From positions 1-64,000 of the forward strand of contig NZ_FXUE01000001.1 of the NCBI RefSeq assembly GCF_900182935.1: a stretch of DNA of 64,000 nt, given 5' to 3'. This document shows positions 1 through 7,596 of the stretch, in pieces. This DNA comes from Fibrobacter sp. UWB10. Lineage in GTDB: Bacteria > Fibrobacterota > Fibrobacteria > Fibrobacterales > Fibrobacteraceae. The notes beneath the pieces are model-generated. The model searched no databases. It was given only the letters and a program-made list of their open reading frames with translations, and was not told the origin of the DNA. How positions within the stretch are numbered: the first letter of the stretch is position 1; every line of letters starts with the position of its first letter. Position numbers and translations under genes: made by a program.

Positions 1-365
1 TACGAATGATCTGCGCTAGTATAATCTTTTCTCACAAAACTGCTAGACGACTTCACCACGCTGCTGCTCGAAGCCACAACGCTTGAAGAAGACTGCTTAA
101 CTTCTTCGCTGCTACTGGACTTCGGCGTTACACTAGAGGAAGAAGCAATTACCACGCTACTGCTGGAATCTTCTTTTTTGACAGAGGAAGAAGACTGTTT
201 ATCTTCACTAGAAGTAGGCTTTGCCGAGGAACTAGATTCGTTTGTCTTTTCAACAGAAGAAGATGATTCTTCACTCGGGTCCGGGACAGGCGCAGAACTA
301 CTTGAGTCATCGCCACAAGCGACAAACAAAACGGCAGAAAGCAACAGCGCAGCAAAATATTTCAC
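1..365 (-). CDS. Poly-serine-linker lipoprotein, N-terminal part (runs off the window)
   Basis: The gene reads leftward from a GTG start at 363-365 and leaves the window at base 1, so only about 121 residues are visible. A GGAGG Shine-Dalgarno (SD) lies 6 nt before the GTG. The first 17 residues form a lipoprotein signal ending in a lipobox (LFVACGDDSSS), so the protein should be lipid-anchored and exported. After it come repeated tracts of three to four serines separated by short Lys/Glu/Pro/Val stretches. Such serine linkers are typical of Fibrobacter envelope proteins and usually join the lipid anchor to a downstream domain, often a FISUMP or carbohydrate-active domain. That domain lies outside the window, so the function cannot be stated. 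Confidence 0.8.
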   Translation of the reverse strand, partial: MKYFAALLLSAVLFVACGDDSSSSAPVPDPSEESSSSVEKTNESSSSAKPTSSEDKQSSSSVKKEDSSSSVVIASSSSVTPKSSSSEEVKQSSSSVVASSSSVVKSSSSFVRKDYTSADHS

Positions 366-381
366 AGAAGACCTCCGGTAA

Positions 382-736
382 CCTCATGAATTCAGACTGA
401 ATTTAGCATTTTTCGGCAGAGAATGCTGATGCTGACCTTCGTCAGCATGACAACAGGCGGAGAATGCCGGGGCGTTGCGGGGCGGCGAGCGCCCGCAGAG
501 AGGGTGCTGGAAGACCCGGCGAAAAATGCTAATGGCCGAAGCGAATGTTTTTTAGCAAGCGAACGATTTACGGTTTTTTCCGTCTGTGAGCAATAAGCCC
601 CAAGCGTTAAGCGAGGGCGATTGCGAGAGAGAGGCTGTAAAGCCGAACAGTCTGTCATTGAGCGGGTAAAAACATCGTGAAGGCCATTGCCTGATTAAAG
701 CCGGGGCTGCAAGCAGGGGGATTCTTCCCCCTTTTA
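382..736. other. Gene-free stretch with hairpins and a dispersed repeat copy
   Basis: No credible coding frame lies here. A perfect 8-bp hairpin (ATGCTGAC / GTCAGCAT, 4-nt loop) occupies 429-448. A short ACGG-T6-CCGT palindrome lies near 570-584. A repeat copy occupies 585-653. The stretch is downstream of the FISUMP gene at 737-1336 and upstream of the lipoprotein at 1-365, both on the minus strand, so it may hold the terminator of one and the promoter of the other, but neither could be fixed. Confidence 0.5.
585..653. repeat. Dispersed intergenic repeat, copy A
   Basis: The first 51 bases match 39481-39531 with 6 mismatches. The core TTGCGAGAG followed by GAG also occurs at 17181-17193. 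The copy ends in GCCGAACAGTCT, which resembles GCCGAGCRGTCT near 39470 and 39561. All copies lie between genes. Confidence 0.65.
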
Positions 737-1336
737 TCATCTAACACACCGTACAGAGAATCCGAAGTTCTTGGGTTTGGACATATAGCCAAATGCCATG
801 GATTTGCTGGTGAGATACCACACACGGGCAGAGCCCGGGGCAATGCCTTCGGAGGAATCGTCGGAGCTCCAGAAGAAGGCGAATTTGGCGGTATTGCCGT
901 AGGTTTCGTCGTCGAAACGGTTGCCAGCAGGCATCGCCGAGAATTTGAGAGTATCGTTGCCGTTGGTGTCGCCCGACCAGCCGTAATCAGCCTTAATCAA
1001 GTAGCCCGCGTTAAAGTCGGCGCCTGCCGCAGTCCAGAGGCTTTCAAAGTCGGCGTGAGTCGGCAAGCGGAACCCGGCGGGGCATGCCTTTTTGGCCGCA
1101 TCCCAAGTGTAGAGCCTGCCGAAAACCATGCACTGGTCGTCTTCATCTTTGTAGCAGAAACTGCCCTCGGTTTTGTAATTCAGGTTGTCGCCCAGCCATT
1201 CGAGGCCGGCAATTTTCACCGTACGATACATCTGCTTGTCGCGCGGGTCCTTGAACTCGTTTTTCTTTTTAGACTTGGGAGCCGCCGAGGCGTAGACTAC
1301 AAACAAACTAACAAACAAGACCAGCCAGAATTTCAT
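737..1336 (-). CDS. Secreted FISUMP-domain protein
   Basis: A 199-residue protein with a cleavable signal peptide (about residues 1-18, ending ASA-AP). The rest is one Fibrobacter succinogenes major paralogous domain (TIGR02145/PF09603), recognised by the order KIAGLEWLGDNLNY, GRLYTWDAAKKACPAGFRLPT, and a C-terminal FGFSVRCVR. The molecular role of this domain is not established; it is usually surface-exposed. The ATG at 1334-1336 is preferred over an upstream frame extension because it begins the signal peptide. No SD precedes it; a TATTTT hexamer sits 6 nt upstream, as at other predicted leaderless starts in the window. It is divergent from the gene at 1411. Confidence 0.85.
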   Translation of the reverse strand: MKFWLVLFVSLFVVYASAAPKSKKKNEFKDPRDKQMYRTVKIAGLEWLGDNLNYKTEGSFCYKDEDDQCMVFGRLYTWDAAKKACPAGFRLPTHADFESLWTAAGADFNAGYLIKADYGWSGDTNGNDTLKFSAMPAGNRFDDETYGNTAKFAFFWSSDDSSEGIAPGSARVWYLTSKSMAFGYMSKPKNFGFSVRCVR

Positions 1337-1410
1337 GGTGTAAAAATAGCATAATAAAGGGGTCTCCCCCAAGCTTTTTTGCTATTTTCTACCCAAACTC
1401 AAGGAGTCCT

Positions 1411-1935
1411 ATGCTTTTCAAACGAATTTCAGCCGCTATCCTATGCGCCGTAGCCATGAGCCTTGCAGCCCCCGATGCCGATTCCGGGGAAGACATGATG
1501 ATTTTCAAGGCGATTCTGCAGAGCCCGATTTTCAAAGATAACTTTGTGCAATCGTGTACCGCACAGTCCATGGAATGGCTCGGTGCAAGCCAGGCCGACA
1601 AGACCTGCAATTGCGCTTTTGACCGCATGGTGAAAGACAGCAAGTTCATCAACCGGATCCTGAGTTCGATAAACAGCGAAAACATTGACTTTCAAAAATG
1701 GGGATTCGACTTTATCGAGCCGTGCATTCCCCAGAACTACCCCGCCGAAACAGACATTGCCTTCGTGAAGGAATGCCTGAAGGCCGGCGACGTGGACAAA
1801 GCAACCTGCGAATGCGTGCTGAATTCGATCAAGAAAGATTACAGCGTGCGCGACCTGATGAAAACCGCTTTCGAAGACCAAAAGAAGCTGGAAGTCGACC
1901 TAATGCTCAAATCGGCGCAGTGCCTTTCGAAATAA
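1411..1935 (+). CDS. Secreted cysteine-patterned protein, internal duplication, unknown function
   Basis: A 174-residue protein with a signal peptide ending near residue 20 (MSLAAPDA). An AAGGAG SD precedes the ATG. The mature part contains two tandem units, each starting FV-x-x-C, then a C-x-C pair (TCNCAF; TCECVL), then a later single Cys (EPC; QC). That gives eight mature cysteines in a repeated C...CxC...C pattern. This suggests disulfide-stabilised helical repeats in the periplasm, but no known family was recognised. A TATTTT -10-like hexamer lies near 1383. Gene reality is well supported by the signal peptide and duplication; function is unknown. Confidence 0.75.
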   Translation: MLFKRISAAILCAVAMSLAAPDADSGEDMMIFKAILQSPIFKDNFVQSCTAQSMEWLGASQADKTCNCAFDRMVKDSKFINRILSSINSENIDFQKWGFDFIEPCIPQNYPAETDIAFVKECLKAGDVDKATCECVLNSIKKDYSVRDLMKTAFEDQKKLEVDLMLKSAQCLSK

Positions 1936-1962
1936 TTCAGGAAATACCCCTATAAAAAACTA

Positions 1963-1988
1963 ACGGCATCCCCCCCAAGGGATGCCGT
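1963..1988. terminator. Stem-loop, possible terminator
   Basis: ACGGCATCCC pairs perfectly with GGGATGCCGT around a 6-nt loop. On the + strand no T-run follows. On the minus strand the stem is followed by TTAGTTTTTT, so the T-tract favours leftward transcription, yet no minus-strand gene lies upstream. It probably still ends the gene at 1411-1935. Confidence 0.45.
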
Positions 1989-2067
1989 AGTTGGTGTTTG
2001 GGATGTTTGGTTTCGTATCCATAAGATAGATTCGTATGCAAGCAAAAGGTATACTTGCAGCTTACAA

Positions 2068-2187
2068 AGCGTTGTTGTACTTTACAACACCCCGACCCCC
2101 GTTTCAGTCTCAAAATGAGCCAAAATGGCGTAAATTTTTGAAAAAACGGCATTTTTTTATTAAACACCCCCCAATAGCGTTGTTATA
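2068..2187 (+). promoter_or_regulatory. Repeated AGCGTTGTTnTA boxes, candidate activator sites
   Basis: Two 12-bp boxes at 2068-2079 and 2176-2187 differ at one base and lie 108 bp apart. They are roughly 75 and 180 bp upstream of the sigma-54 promoter, the usual range for enhancer-binding activators. The first box is followed by TTTACAACAC, which makes it partly palindromic (GTTGT/ACAAC). Confidence 0.45.
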
Positions 2188-2248
2188 AAACTGCTGTTTT
2201 GGGGCAAAAAAAACGCCCAAAACGGCCAAATTTTCACATTTCGAGGCG

Positions 2249-2266
2249 TTGGCACGGCCTTTGCAT
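2249..2266 (+). promoter_or_regulatory. Sigma-54 (-24/-12) promoter of clpB
   Basis: The sequence TTGGCACGGCCTTTGCAT matches the RpoN consensus TGGCAC-N5-TTGC(A/T) at every position. The invariant GG (2251-2252) and GC (2263-2264) are 10 nt apart, as required. A start site about 12 nt downstream of the GC would leave a leader of about 20 nt that contains the AGAGAGG SD of clpB. Confidence 0.8.
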
Positions 2267-2296
2267 ATAGTATGGCGGTAAAAAAAGAGAGGTTTT

Positions 2297-4849
2297 ATGT
2301 CCGATTTTAATAACGATGCAGAAAAAGTGTTGGCCAAGGCGCAGAGCCTGCGTGACCGTTGCTCGCATTCCTACCTGGGTGCGGCCCATTTGGCCGTGGG
2401 TCTAGTCGAAGGCCCCGATGCCACCCTGAAGAAACTTTATAAATCCAAAGGCGCGAAGACCAACGAACTCCGCGGCAAGCTGGAACCGTTCGTGCAGAAG
2501 ATTCCCCGTATGGAAGGCGTGAACCCCGACGTGGAACCGGATAACGACTTGAACCGCATCTTGCGTGCTTCCGTGCAGGCGGCGCGCCAAGTGAACCGTA
2601 TGGTGACCCCGGGCGATATGCTCGTGGCCTTGATGAAGTTCTCGGGCGACCGAGGCCTTGCGAAGGTGTTCGAAGATGCTTTGGGAAGCGTCGAGGTCGT
2701 GGAAACATGGCTTTCGGACCCGTTTGCGGGAGCCGCCAATGCCGAGGAACAGTCTCCCTTGAAATTGTACGGGCGTGAACTCGTGGAAATGGCTGCCGAC
2801 GGAAAGCTTTCGCCGGTGATTGGCCGTGAAGAAGAAATCCGCCGCGTCATCTTGATCTTGAGCCGAAAGACGAAAAACAACCCGTGCCTGGTCGGTGAAC
2901 CTGGCGTGGGTAAGACCGCTATTGTCGAAGGGCTCGCCGAGCGAATCTATCGCGGCGATGTGCCTGACGCTCTGAAGGGCAAGAAGTTGTTTGCGCTCGA
3001 TTTGTCTGCCTTGATGGCGGGCGCAAAGTACCGCGGCGATTTCGAAGAACGTTTGAAAGCCGTGCTGGACGCCCTCGAAGAAGACGGCAATACCTTGCTG
3101 TTCATCGACGAAATCCACACCATCGTGGGTGCGGGCAAGACCGAAGGCTCCATGGACTTGGGCAACATGCTTAAGCCGAAGCTCGCCCGTGGTGAACTGC
3201 ACTGCATCGGTGCGACCACCACGCAGGAATACCGCAAGTACATCGAGAAGGATTCCGCCTTGGAACGCCGTTTCCAGCCCGTGCAGGTTGACGAGCCGAG
3301 CGAAGAGGAATCGATTTCTATTCTGCGTGGCATCAAGGACGGATTCGATGCGCACCACGGCGTGCGTCTGCACGACAACGCGCTTGTGGCGGCGGTAAAA
3401 CTTTCGAACCGCTACATCAGCGACCGTTTCTTGCCGGACAAGGCTATTGACCTGATTGACGAGGCGGCAAGCCTTGTGAAGACGCAGATGGATACCGTGC
3501 CCGAAGCCTTGGACACCTTGCAGCGTAAGGAACTCCAGATGAAAATCGAGGAGCAGGCCTTGGCGAAGGAAACCGACGACACCAGCGTAAAGCGCCTGAA
3601 AGAGTTGCGTGAAGAACTCGCGACGACAGATGCGGCTGTAAAGCTGATGCAGGACCGCTGGCAGGAACGCCGTGCGAAAAACGCCGAGTTGCAGGGCCTT
3701 AAAAAGTCTTTGCAGCAGGCGAAGGACGAGATGGAGCAGGCTGAAGCCCGCTACGACTTGAACCGCGCCGCCGAACTCAAGTACAACAAGATCGTGAACC
3801 TCGAAAAGGAAATCGCCGCGAAGACTGAAGAAATCAGGAAGTCCGCCAGCGACGGCGACTTGAGCGAAGAGGTGACCGAAGAGACGATTGCCCTCGTGGT
3901 AAGCCGCTGGACGGGAATTCCGGTGACCAAGCTTTGCGAAGGCGAAAAGGCCAAGTTGTTGCACTTGGACGAACGCCTGCATGCCCGCGTGATTGGCCAG
4001 GATGAAGCTGTCGAGGCTGTTTCCGAAGCCATCTTGCGTAACCGTAGTGGCCTTAGCCGCGAAAATGCGCCGATTGGTAGTTTCTTGTTCCTTGGCCCGA
4101 CAGGTGTCGGCAAGACGGAACTTGCCCGTGCGCTTTCGACTGAACTGTTCGACAGCGAAGCAGCCCTGGTGCGTATCGACATGAGTGAATACATGGAAAA
4201 GCACAGTGTCAGCCGTTTGATTGGTGCGCCTCCGGGATACGTGGGCTACGAAGAAGGCGGCCAGCTGACCGAAGCCGTGCGTACGCATCCGTACTGCGTG
4301 ATTCTGCTCGACGAAATCGAGAAGGCTCACCCCGACGTGTTCAATACGCTGTTGCAGGTGCTTGACGACGGTCGTTTGACCGATGGCAAGGGCCGTACCG
4401 TGAACTTCAAGAACACCTTGATTCTGATGACGTCGAACCTGGGCGCCGCTCATTTCCAGAACCGCGCGGGTGATGCAAAGCCTGTGACCTTGAAGGAAAT
4501 CGAGCCGGAACTCCGCGGATTCTTCCGTCCGGAATTCCTGAACCGCTTGGACGAAGTGCTGGTATTCCAGAGCCTCACGAAGCCGCAGATCAAGGACATC
4601 GTGAAACTCAAATTCAAGGGTCTGGCCGAACGCGCCGCCCGTCAGGATTTGCAGCTCACGCTGACCGACAAGGCGCTCGATGCCATCGCCGATGGCGCTT
4701 ACCAGCCGGAATTCGGCGCACGCCCGATTCAGCGTTACCTGGAACGGAACGTGGAACGCCCGCTGAGCCACGCCATCCTCGCTGGCGAAGTGAGTGCAGC
4801 AAAGCCCGTAACCATCGACTACGACGGAGCTACATTCACGGTGAAGTAA
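2297..4849 (+). CDS. clpB: ATP-dependent disaggregase ClpB
   Basis: An 850-residue Hsp100 protein, close to the family's usual 860. ClpB hexamers thread aggregated proteins through a central pore, working with DnaK/DnaJ/GrpE in the cytoplasm. Visible parts are the N-terminal Clp domain (about 1-145), the first AAA+ module with Walker A GEPGVGKT (200-207) and the LFIDEIHT Walker B, the coiled-coil M domain (about 400-520) that separates ClpB from ClpA/ClpC, and the second AAA+ module with GPTGVGKT (600-607) and [15 protein letters not shown]. The start follows an AGAGAGG SD. It sits alone between a sigma-54 promoter and a bidirectional terminator. Sigma-54 control is unusual for this gene. Confidence 0.97.
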   Translation: MSDFNNDAEKVLAKAQSLRDRCSHSYLGAAHLAVGLVEGPDATLKKLYKSKGAKTNELRGKLEPFVQKIPRMEGVNPDVEPDNDLNRILRASVQAARQVNRMVTPGDMLVALMKFSGDRGLAKVFEDALGSVEVVETWLSDPFAGAANAEEQSPLKLYGRELVEMAADGKLSPVIGREEEIRRVILILSRKTKNNPCLVGEPGVGKTAIVEGLAERIYRGDVPDALKGKKLFALDLSALMAGAKYRGDFEERLKAVLDALEEDGNTLLFIDEIHTIVGAGKTEGSMDLGNMLKPKLARGELHCIGATTTQEYRKYIEKDSALERRFQPVQVDEPSEEESISILRGIKDGFDAHHGVRLHDNALVAAVKLSNRYISDRFLPDKAIDLIDEAASLVKTQMDTVPEALDTLQRKELQMKIEEQALAKETDDTSVKRLKELREELATTDAAVKLMQDRWQERRAKNAELQGLKKSLQQAKDEMEQAEARYDLNRAAELKYNKIVNLEKEIAAKTEEIRKSASDGDLSEEVTEETIALVVSRWTGIPVTKLCEGEKAKLLHLDERLHARVIGQDEAVEAVSEAILRNRSGLSRENAPIGSFLFLGPTGVGKTELARALSTELFDSEAALVRIDMSEYMEKHSVSRLIGAPPGYVGYEEGGQLTEAVRTHPYCVILLDEIEKAHPDVFNTLLQVLDDGRLTDGKGRTVNFKNTLILMTSNLGAAHFQNRAGDAKPVTLKEIEPELRGFFRPEFLNRLDEVLVFQSLTKPQIKDIVKLKFKGLAERAARQDLQLTLTDKALDAIADGAYQPEFGARPIQRYLERNVERPLSHAILAGEVSAAKPVTIDYDGATFTVK

Positions 4850-4872
4850 AATTCTCCTCCAATCCCCAAACG

Positions 4873-4904
4873 AAAGACCCGCTTATTATAAGCGGGTCTT
4901 TTCT
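4873..4904. terminator. Bidirectional rho-independent terminator
   Basis: AAAGACCCGCTTA and its complement flank a short TA loop, with A-runs on one side and TTTT on the other. It separates the convergent clpB and hisN-like genes and can serve both. Confidence 0.9.
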
Positions 4905-4923
4905 ATCATATTTTACCGAGTCT

Positions 4924-5736
4924 TTACGGCTTCATGATTTTCGCGACTTCGTCGTGAATCAGTCCGTTCGAGGCCATGCTCGTGTAGCCTTCGTAAATCG
5001 GGGCTACCGGCTTGCCGCTTGCATCGAAGAGTTCCGTGATGCCGTCGATAGTGCTGAACTTGCCGCCCGCCTCCTTGAACAGGAGCGGATACGGGGCGAT
5101 GTCCCACAACGAAACCACAGGGTCAATCATGAGTTCGGCACGGCCGGCGGCAACCAAGTAGTAGCCGTAGCAGTCGCCCCAACCGCGGTGCAATCTAGCA
5201 GCCCGACGTACGGCAGCGTACTTTTCGCCGTAGCCCGCGGTTTCCATGGTATTCACAGTGCCCGAAAGCACAAGCGATTCCGAAAGAGTCGAAACCTTGG
5301 AGCAGCTAACTTCACGGCCGTCTAAGAAAGCGCCGCCATCTTTTACCGCCCAGACCGCCGTATTCATCGCGGGAATGCGAATGAGACTTGCAATCGGCGT
5401 ACCCTTCTTGTACAAGGCTATCAGCGTCCCGAATAACGGCACGCCATGAATAAACGCCTTGGTTCCGTCAATCGGGTCGATGACCCATTGGTATTCGGCA
5501 TCGGGATTTTCAATTCCGTATTCTTCGCCAATCACGCCAAAGCCCGGAGTTTCTTTTTCCCAGAACTTGCGGGCGATTTCTTCGGTGCTTTTGTCAGCGA
5601 TGGTTACAGGAGTGTTGTCCTTTTTCCATTCCACGCCAACGCTTGCCTGAAAATACTTCATGATATTTTCTTGAGCAAGGTCTGCAGCCTTGAGCGCAAT
5701 CTTCAAAAGCTCTTGATTTTCAGCAGTCGCTGCCAT
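4924..5736 (-). CDS. hisN: Inositol-monophosphatase-family phosphatase, probable histidinol-phosphatase (HisN type)
   Basis: A 270-residue Mg2+-dependent phosphatase of the IMPase fold. The metal sites are visible as GEEYGI, then IDPIDGTKAF, then WDIAPYPLL near the C-terminus. IMPase-type enzymes act on inositol phosphates, fructose bisphosphate, PAP or histidinol phosphate. The gene begins 14 nt after hisC, so histidinol-phosphate removal, the step after HisC, is the best reading, and WGDCYGYYLVAAGRAE fits the HisN subgroup. Start: the ATG at 5734-5736 has a perfect GGAGG SD; the frame runs further upstream but would overlap hisC. Specificity is inferred from context; the fold is certain. 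Confidence 0.8.
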   Translation of the reverse strand: MAATAENQELLKIALKAADLAQENIMKYFQASVGVEWKKDNTPVTIADKSTEEIARKFWEKETPGFGVIGEEYGIENPDAEYQWVIDPIDGTKAFIHGVPLFGTLIALYKKGTPIASLIRIPAMNTAVWAVKDGGAFLDGREVSCSKVSTLSESLVLSGTVNTMETAGYGEKYAAVRRAARLHRGWGDCYGYYLVAAGRAELMIDPVVSLWDIAPYPLLFKEAGGKFSTIDGITELFDASGKPVAPIYEGYTSMASNGLIHDEVAKIMKP

Positions 5737-5750
5737 AACACCTCCGGCAA

Positions 5751-6842
5751 TTAAGCCTGAGCCTTCCACTTTTTGACGAGGCTAACCAAGAGTTCGTTTT
5801 CTTCGCGCTTGCCGAGAGTCACGCGGATGTGTTCGGGCAGGCCAAAGCTGGTGAGCCCACGAACGATCATGCCGTTCTGTTCGAGGAACAGCACGAGGTC
5901 CTTCGCCTTAGGGCCAATGTGAATACAAATGAAGTTACCCTGAGTCGGCAACACCTTGAAGCCAAGCGATTCGAATTCCGGAGTCAGGTACTTGATACCT
6001 TCGGCATTGAGTTCGAGAGTCTTCTTGACGTGTTCCTTGTCAGAAAGGGCCGCGATTGCAGCCACTTGGGCAGCCTGGTTCACGTCAAACGGCGGCTTGA
6101 TTTTCCACATGGCCTTGATTACTTCGGCATTTGCCATAGCATAACCAATGCGAAGGCCCGCGAGGCCGTAAATCTTACTGAACGTGCGGTTGATGAACAA
6201 GTTCTTATACTTGTCAAGCATGTCTATCAGCACGGGGTAATCTTCGGCAGTTGCAAATTCAGAATAAGCCTGATCGAGGAATACAAGCACGTTGCTCGGA
6301 ACCTTATCCAGGAATTCAATCAATTCCTGCTTGTTATAGTAAACGCCAGTCGGGTTGTTCGGGCTGCAGATAAAGACCACGCGAGTCTTATCATTCACCA
6401 CCTTCAAAAGTTCCGAAAGCGGAGTCTTCTGGTCGCCCACACCGACACCGATAAAGTCAGCACCGTTCGAAAGCGTCGTAAACTTGTAGACCGAGAACGT
6501 CGGCGTGATGCCGATACAGTTGTCACCCTGACGAATGAAAGCCTTGCCCACCATGTCGATGATTTCGTCGGAACCGTTACCAATCACAATCTGGTTGGTG
6601 TTCACACCGTAAAAATCAGCGATGGCATTAATCAGCTTGGGAGCATCACCACGCGGGTACAAGTGCAATGCGTCCGCAATTTCGTGGTAGGCTTCGACCG
6701 CCTTCGGGGAAGCTCCGAGCGGGTTTTCGTTCGAAGCCAATTTAACGACTTTCGTAAGCCCGTACTTCGCACGGATTTCATCCATGGATTTGCCGGGAAC
6801 GTAATCAGAAAGTTTCAAAAGCTCTGGACGCGGATCAATCAT
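5751..6842 (-). CDS. hisC: Histidinol-phosphate aminotransferase
   Basis: A 363-residue fold-type I PLP enzyme that converts imidazole-acetol phosphate and glutamate to histidinol phosphate. Family marks are SNENPLGASPKA near residue 38, GNGSDEIID, the CSPNNPTG stretch, and the PLP lysine in FSKIYGLAGLRIGYA. The ATG at 6840-6842 has an AAGAGGATATC leader (SD). It heads a two-gene operon with the HisN-type phosphatase. Its -10 hexamer is half of a palindrome shared with the divergent gene at 6889. HisC enzymes can also transaminate aromatic keto acids, but the neighbour supports histidine synthesis; hisF lies elsewhere in the window (23592). Confidence 0.92.
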   Translation of the reverse strand: MIDPRPELLKLSDYVPGKSMDEIRAKYGLTKVVKLASNENPLGASPKAVEAYHEIADALHLYPRGDAPKLINAIADFYGVNTNQIVIGNGSDEIIDMVGKAFIRQGDNCIGITPTFSVYKFTTLSNGADFIGVGVGDQKTPLSELLKVVNDKTRVVFICSPNNPTGVYYNKQELIEFLDKVPSNVLVFLDQAYSEFATAEDYPVLIDMLDKYKNLFINRTFSKIYGLAGLRIGYAMANAEVIKAMWKIKPPFDVNQAAQVAAIAALSDKEHVKKTLELNAEGIKYLTPEFESLGFKVLPTQGNFICIHIGPKAKDLVLFLEQNGMIVRGLTSFGLPEHIRVTLGKREENELLVSLVKKWKAQA

Positions 6843-6867
6843 GATATCCTCTTTTTTTTGCGCCTAA

Positions 6868-6881
6868 AATTTAGCTAAATT
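6868..6881. promoter_or_regulatory. Palindromic shared -10 of divergent promoters
   Basis: AATTTAGCTAAATT is a perfect 14-bp palindrome. Each half supplies a TAAATT hexamer, one facing hisC and one facing the gene at 6889. The rightward hexamer is 7 nt from the ATG. Confidence 0.6.
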
Positions 6882-6888
6882 GGGACTC

Positions 6889-7596
6889 ATGAAAATTTCC
6901 CATTTCATTATTTTTGTGTTAATAAGCCTTTGCATTCAAAACGCATTCGCTTTAGACCGTATTTGGAACATGCGCTATACCCTTGGCCCCGATGCAAGGC
7001 CCGCACCTAGGTTCGGTGCAGGAATCGGCATGCGTTCTGACTTTGGCAGCAACGTTCTATTCCCGGTCAACATTTTGGGTTCACTCAACAAAGAATGGGA
7101 ACTTGGTGTCAAGGTGGACATGTACACCTACAACAAAATGGACAACTTGGAAGCATCCATTGACCTCGGTGGTAGATACCGTATGGGTGCAGGCCGTTTT
7201 ATCGAATTGGACGGCTATTTCGGACTCAACCGCAATAACGGTAGCGCCTTGGTGTTGACCTACGGCAAAGAAGTCTACATTGCAAGCAATTTTTCGAACT
7301 CCTACGAAGCCCGCGCCGGCTTTTTCGAAGGCGTTACCGGCGAAGACGGTTACGTGAAATTCGCCCTCGGCACCATTCCGACACTGCACTTTGGCAAAAG
7401 CTTTCTTTGTATGATCGAAATCACCTCGAGCGGAAGCATTGGCCACTTGCGCGACGACTTTATGGTTGACATTATTCCGAAGCTTGAACTGGCCTTTGGC
7501 GGAACCCGCGTGCGCCTGGAATTCGACATCGGTGTCATGCAAGAAGAAAACAACGACCAAAAGAGCATCGGTCTGTACGTGCAGACCGCCTTGTAA
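6889..7596 (+). CDS. Outer-membrane beta-barrel-like protein, unknown
   Basis: A 235-residue protein with a signal peptide (about residues 1-21, ending NAFA). The mature part alternates polar and hydrophobic residues with many Gly and aromatic residues (VLFPVNILGSLNKEWELGVK, ASIDLGGRYRMG), as in small outer-membrane barrels. No specific family was recognised. The ATG at 6889 is chosen because it starts the signal peptide; a TTG 9 nt upstream is less likely. There is no SD, and TAAATT lies 7 nt before the ATG, so a leaderless mRNA is predicted. Its stop codon abuts the stop of the convergent comEC. Confidence 0.7.
   Translation: MKISHFIIFVLISLCIQNAFALDRIWNMRYTLGPDARPAPRFGAGIGMRSDFGSNVLFPVNILGSLNKEWELGVKVDMYTYNKMDNLEASIDLGGRYRMGAGRFIELDGYFGLNRNNGSALVLTYGKEVYIASNFSNSYEARAGFFEGVTGEDGYVKFALGTIPTLHFGKSFLCMIEITSSGSIGHLRDDFMVDIIPKLELAFGGTRVRLEFDIGVMQEENNDQKSIGLYVQTAL

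Larger units (their letters stand above)
1936..2296. other. Gene-free regulatory region ahead of clpB
   Basis: This 361-nt stretch holds a strong hairpin (1963-1988), two copies of AGCGTTGTTnTA (2068-2079, 2176-2187), an inverted repeat GTTTTGGG/CCCAAAAC (2196-2223) and a sigma-54 promoter (2249-2266). No coding frame in it is convincing. Confidence 0.6.

Noticed and set aside
2402-4771. A 789-codon open frame on the strand opposite clpB
   Set aside because: It is fully antisense to a clear ClpB, shows no family motif or signal, and has no SD. It reflects the codon bias of the sense gene.
5829-6878. A 349-codon frame opposite hisC, and a 591-codon frame at 25269-27044 opposite the PEGA and barrel genes
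   Set aside because: Both are shadows of well-supported genes and contain no recognisable domain.
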